Shown piece after piece: positions 15,787 through 23,813 of a DNA stretch of 64,000 bases. A program made the position numbers and the translations under genes. Each line of letters begins with the position of its first letter. Position 1 is the first letter of the stretch. The DNA is from Phycicoccus sp. Root101. Lineage in GTDB: Bacteria > Actinomycetota > Actinomycetes > Actinomycetales > Dermatophilaceae. The stretch spans positions 532,865 through 596,864 of the forward strand of contig NZ_LMCM01000006.1 of NCBI RefSeq assembly GCF_001426245.1. Direction: 5' to 3'. A model generated the notes under the pieces. The model was not told the DNA's origin. It did no database searches and saw only the letters and a program-made list of their open reading frames with translations.

Positions 15787-16611
15787 TCAGCGCTCCTTCT
15801 TCTGTCGGGCTTCCATGCGGCGCACGATGATGGAGAGCGGGAGGGTGATGATCAGGTAGCAGAAGCCGGCCACCACGAGAGGTGTCAGGCTGGCGTTGTC
15901 GCTGGAGAGCTGGCGTCCGTACTTGGTCAGCTCGTAGCCCGAGGCCGACAGCCCCAGGACGTAGACGAGCGAGGAGTCCTTGACGAGGAGGATGAGCTCA
16001 TTCGTCAACGGCGGAGTGATGACCCGGAAGGCCTGCGGCAGGACGATCTTCCGCGTGGCGACGCCGGACGGCATACCGAGCGAACGAGCAGCTTCGATCT
16101 GTCCGGGCGGTACGGCCTGGATTCCCGCTCGGATCGTCTCGGCCATGTAGGCGGAGGCGACGAGGCCGAGGGCGACCCACACCGTTCCGTAGGGGTCGTA
16201 CGGGATGACGAACCCCTCGAAGGCCAGCGACATGAGGCCGAACGCGATGAAGACGATGATCGCCGGAAGGCCTCGGAAGAACTCGATCCAGATGGTCGCG
16301 ATCCACCGGTAGGGGGCGACCGACGACAGTCGCATGAGGGCCAGCACCGTGCCCAGCAGGAGGCCGATGACGAAGGCGCCGGCTGTGTAGACGATGGTGT
16401 TCTTGAGCGCACCCCCGACGCCCTCGGTCAGGGTGGTCCTGATCAGGTCGCTGCGGAAGAACTGCTGCTGGATCTGGCCCCAGTCCGCGACGAACGCGAT
16501 GACCAGCGCCACGCCGACGAGAACTGCGTACTGCACCCACCGGATCCGCTGGGCGCGCCTGCGCGGGGACAGCTTCTTCTTCGGTGGCGCTTCGGTGTGG
16601 GTGGCGCTCAT
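15787..16611 (-). CDS. Polar amino-acid ABC transporter permease
   Basis: A 274-residue permease of the HisM/GlnP family. A positively charged N-terminus (PPKKKLSPRRRAQRIRW) precedes a first membrane segment at about 27-45, then an extracytoplasmic stretch. A five-segment core carries the EAA loop EAARSLGMPSGVATRKIVLPQAFRVI (quoted in part: EAARSLGMPS near 190), the docking site for the ATPase. Middle gene of a binding protein-permease-ATPase operon, the usual order. One permease gene suggests a homodimer. Confidence 0.92.
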   Translation of the reverse strand: MSATHTEAPPKKKLSPRRRAQRIRWVQYAVLVGVALVIAFVADWGQIQQQFFRSDLIRTTLTEGVGGALKNTIVYTAGAFVIGLLLGTVLALMRLSSVAPYRWIATIWIEFFRGLPAIIVFIAFGLMSLAFEGFVIPYDPYGTVWVALGLVASAYMAETIRAGIQAVPPGQIEAARSLGMPSGVATRKIVLPQAFRVITPPLTNELILLVKDSSLVYVLGLSASGYELTKYGRQLSSDNASLTPLVVAGFCYLIITLPLSIIVRRMEARQKKER

Positions 16612-16704
16612 CAGCTCTCCTGCCGACCTGCGGGGTCATGGGCCGCAACGCCGAGGGGCGACGGCCGGTCGAAACCGTACTGCCGCCCCCCACGCTGCGC
16701 GAGG

Positions 16705-17532
16705 TCACTTCGGTGCGTCGACTCCGAACCACTTCTTGTAGATCGTGTTGTAGCTGCCGTCGGCGACTGCAGCCTTGAGTACCTCGTTGGTCAGCTCGGT
16801 GAGCTTCTGACCGTTGGCGTCCTTCTTGAACATCAGGCCGTACTGCTCGCCGGTGTCGAACTCCTTGACGACCGCGGTCGTCGGGTTGTCCTTCACGTAG
16901 TCCAGGAGGGGCCCGTTGTCGTTGATCGCGGCGTCCACCCGACCTGCGAGCACGGCCGCGAGCTGGGTCGGCAGGTCATCGAAGACCACCGGCGTGAAGC
17001 CGTTGGCCCCCTTTTCCTTCTCGGCGAACTCCTGGCCCGTGGTGTCGGTCTGGACGCCGATCTTCTTGCCCTTGAGGCTGGCGAGGTCGGTGACACCCGA
17101 GTCCTTCTTGGTGATGAGTGCCGCCGTCGAGTCGAAGTACGGGTCCGAGAAGCTGATGGCCTGCTTGCGCTTGTCGTTGATCGTCGTCGCCCCGTAGCCG
17201 GCGTCGCACTTCTTGGCCGCGAAGGCAGCACCCGACGTGATCGTCGCGAACTCGATGTCGACGACCTCCTGCTCGACCCCGAGCTTCTTGGCGACGAGGT
17301 CCATGAGGTCCACGTCGAAGCCGACGACCTCGGAGCCTTCCTTGAACTCGAACGGCTTGTAGGACAGGTGGGTGCAGGCCTTGAGCTTGCCCCCCGTGAT
17401 CAGCGCCACGCCAGCGGAGTTCGTGGCGGCGGGGGCGGCATCGTCACCGGAACCGCACGCGGCAAGGGCCAACGTGGACGTGAGCGCGACGACAGCGAGG
17501 GCGCTGGCGCGGCGTGTGCGTGAGGTGGTCAC
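16705..17532 (-). CDS. Amino-acid ABC transporter substrate-binding lipoprotein
   Basis: A 275-residue extracytoplasmic solute-binding protein, family 3. The GTG at 17532 follows AGGAG by seven bases and gives a signal peptide ending in the lipobox LALAACGSG, so the mature protein is lipid-anchored at that Cys. Family features are ACTHLSYKPFEFKEGSEVVGFDVDLM near the start, then IEFATITSGAAFAAKKCDAGYGATTINDKR and LKGKKIGVQTDTTGQEFAE (parts shown). It delivers a polar amino acid to the permease. A CCCAGCGCTGGG palindrome at 17593-17604 lies upstream and could be an operator. Confidence 0.92.
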   Translation of the reverse strand: MTTSRTRRASALAVVALTSTLALAACGSGDDAAPAATNSAGVALITGGKLKACTHLSYKPFEFKEGSEVVGFDVDLMDLVAKKLGVEQEVVDIEFATITSGAAFAAKKCDAGYGATTINDKRKQAISFSDPYFDSTAALITKKDSGVTDLASLKGKKIGVQTDTTGQEFAEKEKGANGFTPVVFDDLPTQLAAVLAGRVDAAINDNGPLLDYVKDNPTTAVVKEFDTGEQYGLMFKKDANGQKLTELTNEVLKAAVADGSYNTIYKKWFGVDAPK

Positions 17533-17667
17533 CGGAGTACTCCTAGGCGGTAGTGAACGTGGTCGACCCACGTCTGACTGCCGCCGACAGTACCCAGCGC
17601 TGGGCGGCATACACCGCCTTGACTTCAGGCAACCCCGAATCGTGACCTGCTGCGCGGGGACCGCGGC

Positions 17668-18819
17668 TCAGGGCCGCTCCGAGGCCCTGACGTGCGGGTA
17701 CTCCTCGTCGCGGGACTGGAAGGCGAGGATCGCGGGGTTGCCGATCACGCCGTCACGGATCTCGACGGCGCGTTTGATGGTCTCGTCCGAGTCCCACGCG
17801 GCGGACCCCGCCAGCACCGTCGCCACGTGGGGAAGCAGTGCCTCGCTGATCTCCCAGGTCGCGGAGTCCCAGAGGTAGGACGGGCTGTGGTCGACCCCGT
17901 AGTAGCGGACGTGCTCACCCACGGTGAACATCGGGTCCTCGAACGTCGTCGGTCTGGCCCAGCTGAAACCCATGCCCTCGTCGCACGAGACATCGATGAC
18001 CAGCGTGCCGGGCGCCAGCGTCGGCAGGTCCGCGTCGTGGAGGAACACCATCGGCGCGTTCGGGTCCTGCAGCACGCAGTTGACGATGATGTCGTGCTCG
18101 GCCAGGTAGGTCGCCAACGGCACCGGGCCGTTCTCCGTGTAGGCGACGCTGCCGCTCCCGCCCTCGGGCCGGTCGAAGTTGACGATGTTCGCCGAGTGGA
18201 TGGGCGACGCGATCTCGGCGACCTCCCGCAGGCTGAGGACGTCCACCTGGTTGAGGCCCAGGGCGCTGAGGGCGGTCACTGCGCCACGGGCCGTGGCACC
18301 GAAGCCGATGACGGCGGCACTCAGTCGACGTCCGTAGTCACCTGTCGATCCCACCAGCGAGAGCGCGTGCAGCACCGACGCGTAGCCGGCGAGCTCGTTG
18401 TTCTTGTGCAGCACGTGCAGGTTGAAGGCACCATCGGGGCGCCAGTGGTTCATCGCCTCGAACGCGATGAGCGTCAGCCGCTTGTCGATCGCCAGCTGGG
18501 TGATCTCGGCGTCCTGGACGCAGTGCGGCCACCCCCAGAGGACCTGGCCCTCCCGCAGCTCCGCGACGTCGGCCGCGAGGGGCTTGGGCAGCATGATGAC
18601 GTCGCACTCGTCCACGAGCTGCTGGCGGGAGAGGATCCCGCCGACGAACGGGCGCAGCTGCTCGTCCGAGATCCCGAAGTTCTCGCCGTACCCCTGCTCG
18701 AGGAAGACCTGCCCCCGCAGTGCCGGGTCGAGGCGTTCCAGGTGCCGCGGGTGGATGGGAAGTCGGCGTTCGTTCTCCTTGCGTGAGCGGGAGACGATTC
18801 CAAGGCTGAGCTGCTGCAC
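17668..18819 (-). CDS. N5-(carboxyethyl)ornithine synthase / alanine dehydrogenase-like
   Basis: A 383-residue dehydrogenase of the alanine dehydrogenase/saccharopine family. The N-terminus LGIVSRSRKENERRLPIHPRHL is the substrate-binding block seen in N5-(carboxyethyl)ornithine synthases, which reductively condense pyruvate with ornithine or lysine. VLWGWPHCVQD and EAMNHW follow. A Rossmann segment, SAAVIGFGATARGAVTALSALG, lies near 175. The GTG at 18819 has AAGGGG five bases ahead and is preferred over the GTG at 18843. The amino-acid transporter next to it is transcribed the same way but separated by 135 bases. Exact substrate unproven. Confidence 0.8.
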   Translation of the reverse strand: MQQLSLGIVSRSRKENERRLPIHPRHLERLDPALRGQVFLEQGYGENFGISDEQLRPFVGGILSRQQLVDECDVIMLPKPLAADVAELREGQVLWGWPHCVQDAEITQLAIDKRLTLIAFEAMNHWRPDGAFNLHVLHKNNELAGYASVLHALSLVGSTGDYGRRLSAAVIGFGATARGAVTALSALGLNQVDVLSLREVAEIASPIHSANIVNFDRPEGGSGSVAYTENGPVPLATYLAEHDIIVNCVLQDPNAPMVFLHDADLPTLAPGTLVIDVSCDEGMGFSWARPTTFEDPMFTVGEHVRYYGVDHSPSYLWDSATWEISEALLPHVATVLAGSAAWDSDETIKRAVEIRDGVIGNPAILAFQSRDEEYPHVRASERP

Positions 18820-19124
18820 GGATACCCCTTCGAGTGGGTCCACTGTCTAACACACTCGACACGTCGTCCCTGAGGTCGTCGTCGGTTCCTCCGTGATCGG
18901 AGCCGACGAGCGAGGTCCGCGTCGGCCCTGACTCTGACCGGAGCCGACCTGCTCGTATGCGCTCTGGATTACATGCAATCTGCAGCGGATGAAGGGATAT
19001 GACAACTTCGGCAGGCGAGGAATCGCCTGTGGTCGATCCGTTCGCCCGTTTGCCCGGTGCGCGTGTAGGCGAGCACGAAGTCAGCCCTCGACCAGCTGGC
19101 AGTCCGAGGTCCGCGCGGCCGCCC
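18820..19124. other. Intergenic, 305 bases
   Basis: This gap must contain the promoter of the leftward dehydrogenase gene and the end of the rsb-like transcript. No open frame with a good start, strong hairpin or repeat was seen. Confidence 0.5.
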
Positions 19125-19436
19125 TCATCCATCCCCTGTGGAGGTCGTCGGACGGTCGTGCACGCTTCGATGGGCCATGTCGAAGGTCGACAGGACTTCG
19201 ACGAGGAAGTCGCTGGCCGCCGCCGTGATCGAAGGTATCTCCTGCTCCTGCGCCCCGGCGAGGACTTCGGCCAACACTCGGTGATGGACTCCGACAAGGT
19301 TCAGGAGGCTCACCCTGTCGTCGATCGCGTTGCGCCCCAGCTGGTAGCCGAGCGCCAGCGCTGCTTCACTCCGCTGTGGGAGGTAGCGCAGGAATGCGGC
19401 CCGGTAGTCACGCAGCAGGTCCTCCAGCCTGGTCAC
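19125..19436 (-). CDS. Stand-alone RsbU N-terminal (RsbU_N) domain protein
   Basis: A 103-residue helical protein starting at a GTG that overlaps the RsbS-like stop (GTGA). LEDLLRDYRAAFLRYLPQRSEAALALGYQLGRNAI and LLNLVGVHHRVLAEVL fit the RsbU_N (KipI-like four-helix) domain, which binds the kinase RsbT in the general stress pathway. The PP2C phosphatase domain that follows RsbU_N in true RsbU is absent: the frame stops after MAHRSVHDRPTTSTGDG. It is the last gene of the stressosome operon. It may sequester the RsbT domain of the sigma fusion, or act as an adaptor. The functional role is inferred. Confidence 0.75.
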   Translation of the reverse strand: MTRLEDLLRDYRAAFLRYLPQRSEAALALGYQLGRNAIDDRVSLLNLVGVHHRVLAEVLAGAQEQEIPSITAAASDFLVEVLSTFDMAHRSVHDRPTTSTGDG

Positions 19437-19813
19437 GAAGCACCCACAGCCCGAAGCCGGGCGAGGTAGGCGAGGCCTTCCTCCAGGTCCAGGGCGGTCG
19501 GCACCTGCCCCATGTCCATGCCCAGGCGCACCATCGCGAAAGCCACCTCGGGCTGGATGCCCACGATCACGGTGGTCGCACCCCGCAACCGGGCGATGTC
19601 GGCGATGGAGCGCAGGGTTCGGGACCCGAAGCTGTCGATCACGTCGAGGGCGGCGACGTCGATGATGATCCCGCGCGCCCGGACCTCGCCGATCTGCCTC
19701 ACGAGGTCGTTCTGGAACCGGATCATCTCGGAGTCGTCGAGGGCAGTGTGAACCGACGCCACAAGGGTGTCGCCTTGTCGCAGGATGGAGACGAGCGCCG
19801 GTCCTGAGTTCAC
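19433..19813 (-). CDS. rsbS: RsbS-like STAS-domain stressosome protein
   Basis: A 126-residue single STAS domain. VSILRQGDTLVASVHTALDD opens it, and GIIIDVAALDVIDSFGSRTL near 48-67 matches the RsbS phosphorylation region, in which the Ser of DSF is phosphorylated by RsbT. VGIQPEVAFAMVRLGMDM and TALDLEEGLAYLARL are further RsbS-specific stretches. The GTG at 19813 overlaps the RsbR-like stop. It should co-assemble with the RsbR-like protein and hold the RsbT domain of the fusion protein until its Ser is phosphorylated. Confidence 0.88.
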   Translation of the reverse strand: MNSGPALVSILRQGDTLVASVHTALDDSEMIRFQNDLVRQIGEVRARGIIIDVAALDVIDSFGSRTLRSIADIARLRGATTVIVGIQPEVAFAMVRLGMDMGQVPTALDLEEGLAYLARLRAVGAS

Positions 19814-20703
19814 GAGCCTTCACTCACCTCCTTGCGGGTGACGGAGTAGCCAAGCAGGCGCTCTGCCTCCTCGAGACCCCCTTGGAGGTCGCCGATGGTG
19901 TTCATCTTGCTCAGGTCGACACCGATGGTGACCAAGGTCTGGGCGATGGTTGGCGACAGGCCGGTGATGATGACGCTTGCCCCCATCAGTCGCGACGCGT
20001 CCACGGTCTGCACGAGGTGGTTGGCGACCGTCTCATCGACGTCCGGAGCGCCGGTGATGTCGATGACGACCACCTTGGCGCGATGGGTGCGTATGCCGCT
20101 CAGCAGCTGCTCGGTGAGCTGCTTGGCACGCTCGCTGTCCAGGACACCGATGATCGGGAGGATGAGAAGCCTCTCGCGCACGGGCAGCACAGGCGTGGAC
20201 AACTCACGGATGGCATCCTGCTGCTGGCGGATGACCCGCTCGCGCTCGTCCACGAAGCTGACGGCGACGGTGTTCGCGATGCGGTTCGCGGCGGGCTCGT
20301 AGGCATCGAGGATCTGGTTGAGCAGCCCGAAGTCTCGTTGGTACTTCTCGAACAGCGAGCGTGCGAGGACGTCGCGCAGAAGGAGGACGATGCCGACGAC
20401 CTCATGGGTTTCCACGCCTCTGGGGATGATGCGTTCCGAGAGGTCACGGGCGTAGTGCTGCAGCGCCTCGACGCTCCCGGTCTCGAGCACCTCGACATAG
20501 TTGTCGTACACCGAGGTGGTCTCGGCGACCATCTCCTGTGGGGTCATCGCCTCGAGCAGGTGGGCGTCACGGATCCGGGAAGCCCACTCGTCGCGCAGCT
20601 TGGCCCGGTGCTCCCTCAGGTGGGCCACCAGCTGCGGCAGGAGATGGTTCCCCGACAACGAGGAGCCTGGTTCCGTGTCCATCGCGGTTTCGTCGGTGTT
20701 CAT
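19810..20703 (-). CDS. rsbR: RsbR-like stressosome sensor with C-terminal STAS domain
   Basis: A 297-residue protein. Residues about 20-165 are an all-helical, globin-fold-like N-terminal region (HLREHRAKLRDEWASRIRD, then a long helix with LARSLFEKYQRDFGLL). A linker VRQQQDAIRELSTPVLPV follows, then a STAS domain with VVVIDITGAPDVDETVANHLV. Its Thr in DITG corresponds to a known RsbR phosphorylation site, and GLSPTIAQTLVTIGVDL lies near the second. The ATG at 20703 overlaps the stop of the sigma-RsbT fusion (ATGA). It would form the stressosome core with the RsbS-like protein and receive the stress input. Confidence 0.87.
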   Translation of the reverse strand: MNTDETAMDTEPGSSLSGNHLLPQLVAHLREHRAKLRDEWASRIRDAHLLEAMTPQEMVAETTSVYDNYVEVLETGSVEALQHYARDLSERIIPRGVETHEVVGIVLLLRDVLARSLFEKYQRDFGLLNQILDAYEPAANRIANTVAVSFVDERERVIRQQQDAIRELSTPVLPVRERLLILPIIGVLDSERAKQLTEQLLSGIRTHRAKVVVIDITGAPDVDETVANHLVQTVDASRLMGASVIITGLSPTIAQTLVTIGVDLSKMNTIGDLQGGLEEAERLLGYSVTRKEVSEGS

Positions 20704-21788
20704 GCGGATCCCTTCGGGTCGAACCACTTGGTCATGCTGACAGTCGTTCCGTGACCTGCCTCCGAGACGAGGTTGAACTCGTCCATGAGTCGTCGGGCGC
20801 CGGGAAGGCCCAACCCGAGCCCGCTGTAGGTGCTGTAGCCGTCCTGGAGCGCGGCCTCGACGTCCGCGATGCCCGGTCCCATGTCCCTGGCGACCACCCG
20901 GATCCCGCGGCGTGGCCGCTCCAGGAGCTCGATCGTCACGTCGCCGTTGTCGGCGAACCGGACGATGTTGCGGGCGACCTCGGAGACAGCGGTGGCAAGC
21001 ATGGTGAGGTCGGTGCCGGTGAAGCCGGCCTGGGCGGCCAGGTCTCGTGCCGCTCGCCGGGCGGACACGATGTCAGGGTCGGCTCCGATGGTCACGTGGA
21101 GAACATCGTCCCGGACCGGTCCACGGTCCAGCAGCGGTTCGCTGAGCCGGGCGCACACGTCGCACTCCAGCAGGTGCCGGGCAGCGTCCACCTCACGCTG
21201 GCGACGCCGGTCAGCACTCGACAGAGCCAGGAGGACAGGCCTGCACCTGTCGGTGGGTGGCTCGATGTGGTCGAGCGCCAAGAGGTACTCGACGCGGAGC
21301 CGCGCGCGTGTTCTCTTGAGCTGGGCGGCAACAGCCCCGGCCGTGCTCCCCGCTTCGTCGGCCAGCATCTGCGTGGCGGCGCCGCTGACCTCGTGGGCGA
21401 GCAGCACCTGTCTCTCGCGGTCGGTGAGCCTGCGCAGGGCCTCGTTGATGGCGAGCTGCTCCTCCGAGGCGACCAGCACGTTCTCGACGTCATCCGGCTG
21501 GGTGGGATCGAAGACCCTGTGTCGATTGCGCACCTCACGGTCGTCCCTGCGCCACATCGTCGCCATGACGTTGCGGACGGTCGCGATCGCGTATGGCTCG
21601 ATCATGCCGGGTTCGATCCGGTCCTCGGCGGCCAGGACCCGCACAAGAGTTTCCTGCACGAGATCCTCAGCCGACGGATGCTGTCCGACGCGAGCCGCGA
21701 CGATGCGGCGCAGCATCGGGATCAGAGCGGCGACGTCCTCCGCCCCTCCCGGCTCTGGAGGCTGGTCCGCCGTCCTGGCCGTCGTCAC
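20700..21788 (-). CDS. ECF-like sigma factor fused to a zinc finger and an RsbT-like kinase
   Basis: A 362-residue three-part protein. Residues 20-90 are sigma region 2 (VGQHPSAEDLVQETLVRVLAAED, then MIEPYAIATVRNVMATMWRRDDRE). Region 4 is near 112-165 (EALRRLTDRERQVLLAHEVSG, then STAGAVAAQLKRTRARLRVEYL). HLLECDVCARL near 205 has the H-x3-C-x2-C zinc site of anti-sigma domains. Residues 230-362 are a GHKL ATPase of the RsbT type: VSEVARNIVRFA (N-box), VARDMGPGIADVE (G1) and YSGLGLGLPGARRLMDEF (G2). The start is the GTG at 21788, with TAGGGT 8-13 bases ahead, suggesting a leaderless transcript. It heads an operon with RsbR, RsbS and RsbU_N. No separate rsbT is present. Confidence 0.86.
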   Translation of the reverse strand: MTTARTADQPPEPGGAEDVAALIPMLRRIVAARVGQHPSAEDLVQETLVRVLAAEDRIEPGMIEPYAIATVRNVMATMWRRDDREVRNRHRVFDPTQPDDVENVLVASEEQLAINEALRRLTDRERQVLLAHEVSGAATQMLADEAGSTAGAVAAQLKRTRARLRVEYLLALDHIEPPTDRCRPVLLALSSADRRRQREVDAARHLLECDVCARLSEPLLDRGPVRDDVLHVTIGADPDIVSARRAARDLAAQAGFTGTDLTMLATAVSEVARNIVRFADNGDVTIELLERPRRGIRVVARDMGPGIADVEAALQDGYSTYSGLGLGLPGARRLMDEFNLVSEAGHGTTVSMTKWFDPKGSA

Positions 21789-21905
21789 GAGGCCGACCCT
21801 ACGCCGGAGGACGGCGCTCCACCTCTCTGACGTGCGGCTTTGTCGGAGCGCGAGGCAGTAGCCAGCAAGGTAGGCCTCCTGCAGGCAACGCAGCCCTGAC
21901 CCGTT

Positions 21906-22136
21906 TCAGGAACTGCCGGGATCGCCTTCGGCGTCATCGCTCTCGGCGCCCGGGGACCGGGTGTCGGGCCCCCCGACGGGAGCCATCCCCGCCAGCAGCG
22001 TGCTCTCCGCGAGCGGGTCGACATACCCGGGCGGTAGCGGCGGGTCTCGGGGAAGGGGGACTGGGAAACCGTCCACCGAGCCACGTACGGCTGGGTCTTC
22101 ATGCACATCCCGATGGTCACCGTGGGGGCAGGACAC
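21906..22136 (-). CDS. Small proline-rich protein (paralogue of 27270-27434)
   Basis: A 76-residue protein from the GTG at 22136, which has GGAGG six bases upstream. The core GFPVPLPRDPPLPPGYVDPL and an acidic C-terminal SDDAEGDP are shared in order with the 54-residue protein at 27270-27434 (FPPVTPDPPPPPGYVEPV, then EDEARGDP). No signal peptide, membrane segment or known domain. Proline runs around PPGYV suggest an extended ligand-like peptide. The longer -1 frame here is a shadow. Function unknown. Confidence 0.6.
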   Translation of the reverse strand: MSCPHGDHRDVHEDPAVRGSVDGFPVPLPRDPPLPPGYVDPLAESTLLAGMAPVGGPDTRSPGAESDDAEGDPGSS

Positions 22137-22312
22137 TGGCGACCTCCCCCCGACGTAGGTGTTCCGGGGCGTCGGGTTGGGTTGACGCGGTGGTTGCGGT
22201 CACCGCCGTCGCGCCATGGGGCCAGGGTCGCTGTGGAGCGTCCAGAGCTCCACCTTGTGCAGCAGGTGCATGAGACCGAGGGCGAGGAGGGGCGTCGCGA
22301 GGGCGAGGGCGA

Positions 22313-22741
22313 TCACCGGCGGACCATTTCCTTTGCTGCTGCTGACTTGCCGCGGCGGGGACCGTGACCGCGAGGAAACGCCAGGCAGGGATCGATGACG
22401 AAGGCATCCACGTCGATGGTCATACCCATGAGGTCGAGCTTCAATCCACGGACGACGGGGCGAAGACCCTGTTCGTCACGCACGAGGTCCGCGGGCACGG
22501 TGGCACGTCGCGTGTCCACACCGATCAGGGTGCCGTCCGGCTCGCGGAGCTCCCCGGTGAAGATGCCCGAGACGAATGCGCCCCGAGGCGCGATGACCAG
22601 ACGGGTGAGACGAAGGCTGCCCACCATCGCCCCCATCCGTCCGCGTGGTGAGCGGAACCGACCGACGATCGGGGTGGTGTCGCGTGGATATCGCTCGGAA
22701 GAACTGGATCGAGCTCTCGGCTTGAAGGCGATCACGGTCAT
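22313..22741 (-). CDS. Hypothetical protein with a basic C-terminus
   Basis: A 142-residue soluble protein from the ATG at 22741, with GGAG seven bases ahead; an ATG 12 bases upstream is possible. The middle, FVSGIFTGELREPDGTLIGVDTR, and VRGLKLDLMGMTIDVDAFVIDP resemble in order the secreted neighbour encoded just upstream (GTLPDGTAFVG and LHLDVLGLVIDLAPVVLDV), so both may share a beta-rich fold. It ends in a Lys/Arg-rich tail. No family is recognised with confidence. A strong hairpin separates the two genes. Confidence 0.6.
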   Translation of the reverse strand: MTVIAFKPRARSSSSERYPRDTTPIVGRFRSPRGRMGAMVGSLRLTRLVIAPRGAFVSGIFTGELREPDGTLIGVDTRRATVPADLVRDEQGLRPVVRGLKLDLMGMTIDVDAFVIDPCLAFPRGHGPRRGKSAAAKEMVRR

Positions 22742-22780
22742 CGGGGGCTCCATGGGGTTGACGGAATGATGGCGGCCGGG

Positions 22781-22822
22781 CCGCGGTGGCACTCCGGAAT
22801 GAGGGGGGGAGCGCCACCGCGG
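22781..22822 (-). terminator. 15-bp stem terminator
   Basis: CCGCGGTGGCACTCC at 22781-22795 pairs with GGAGCGCCACCGCGG at 22808-22822. The single mismatch becomes a G-U wobble in minus-strand RNA, consistent with ending the transcript of the secreted protein gene (stop at 22841). Little U-rich sequence follows. Confidence 0.75.
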
Positions 22823-22840
22823 GGCAGGAAGGGGCTGGAG

Positions 22841-23380
22841 TCAGAGACCCAGGCCCGTGAGGAGGCGGTTGAGCAGGGCCGCGACACCACCCAGCGCGTT
22901 GCCGGGACCGTCGAACAGCCCGGCGACGGCGCACAGCAGGTTGCCCAAGAGGTTGCCCGCACCCGGCACGGCCGTGACGTCCAGGACGACTGGCGCGAGG
23001 TCGATGACGAGCCCGAGCACGTCGAGGTGCAGTGGACCGAGGTCCAGGTTGAGGATGCTGCATCCGTCGGGCGCGGCAAGGTTCTGCACGGGGGCCGTGA
23101 AGGTCGTTCCACCCGCTGGCAGGCCGGTACCGCTGATGGTGCCTGAGAGCTGGACCACTCCGTTGACGACAGAGGTGGTCAGGTTGCTGAGGCTGCCGAC
23201 GAAGGCTGTGCCGTCTGGCAGCGTTCCCGTCACAGGCAGAGTGGTGGCTGCGGGTTGCGCCGCCGGGGCCACCGTCGCGCGCGGCGGTGCCGCGCTGGCC
23301 GAGGTGGCTGAAGGGACGAGCCCCACGGCGCCTGCGATGAGGATGGCCGTTCCGGTTCCGATGAGCTTGGTCTTCATCAT
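22841..23380 (-). CDS. Secreted protein of unknown function
   Basis: A 179-residue exported protein. The ATG at 23380 follows AAGGAG by six bases, and a second ATG is the next codon. A signal peptide (KLIGTGTAILIAGAVGLVPS) with cleavage near SASAAPP is followed by an Ala/Pro linker. The mature part has VTGTLPDGTAFVGSLSNLTT and a hydrophobic C-terminal region, ILNLDLGPLHLDVLGLVIDL. A late GAGNLLGNLLCAVAGLFDG region contains one of only two Cys residues, possibly a disulfide with Cys in DGCSIL. Similar secreted proteins of unknown function occur in other actinobacteria (from memory). Confidence 0.72.
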   Translation of the reverse strand: MMKTKLIGTGTAILIAGAVGLVPSATSASAAPPRATVAPAAQPAATTLPVTGTLPDGTAFVGSLSNLTTSVVNGVVQLSGTISGTGLPAGGTTFTAPVQNLAAPDGCSILNLDLGPLHLDVLGLVIDLAPVVLDVTAVPGAGNLLGNLLCAVAGLFDGPGNALGGVAALLNRLLTGLGL

Positions 23381-23813
23381 GAGGTTCTCCTTGGGCGGGC
23401 CGGTGGGCCCTTGAGGATCGAGTTGCTGCTGACGGCGGACCAGGTCGGCCCTGCACTCTCCCGTCACACCCATGAAGACCCCCTCACCTCCTCGACATGA
23501 CGCGGCGATGATGCGGCGGTTCGTCGGGTGTTCGCGCCTGAAGCTGCCCAGACGGGGCGAGGAAGAGCTCCGAGGCACTCGTGGAGCGGGTGTTTCGCGG
23601 CCGAGGGCAGGCAACGCCCGATCGAAGCTGCAGCGCGAGGACGTGTCCCACGCACACGGACGACGTGTGGACGCCGATGCCCCCCTCACGTGACGCGATG
23701 CCTCGTTCACGGCCCCGGACGGGCGCAGGAGGAACGCCCATGAGCCCTTCGAGAACCTTCAAGCCCTCGGACGAGTCGATGCGCGAACCGCGCGTCCGTG
23801 GCTTCCCGTGCCC
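23381..23813. other. Intergenic, 433 bases
   Basis: Holds the promoter region of the leftward secreted-protein gene. Short frames on both strands lack a ribosome site and family similarity. No hairpin or repeat stood out. Confidence 0.5.

Noticed and set aside
15733-17523. 596-codon + strand frame
   Set aside because: Antisense to the amino-acid ABC transporter genes, which carry clear motifs on the other strand.
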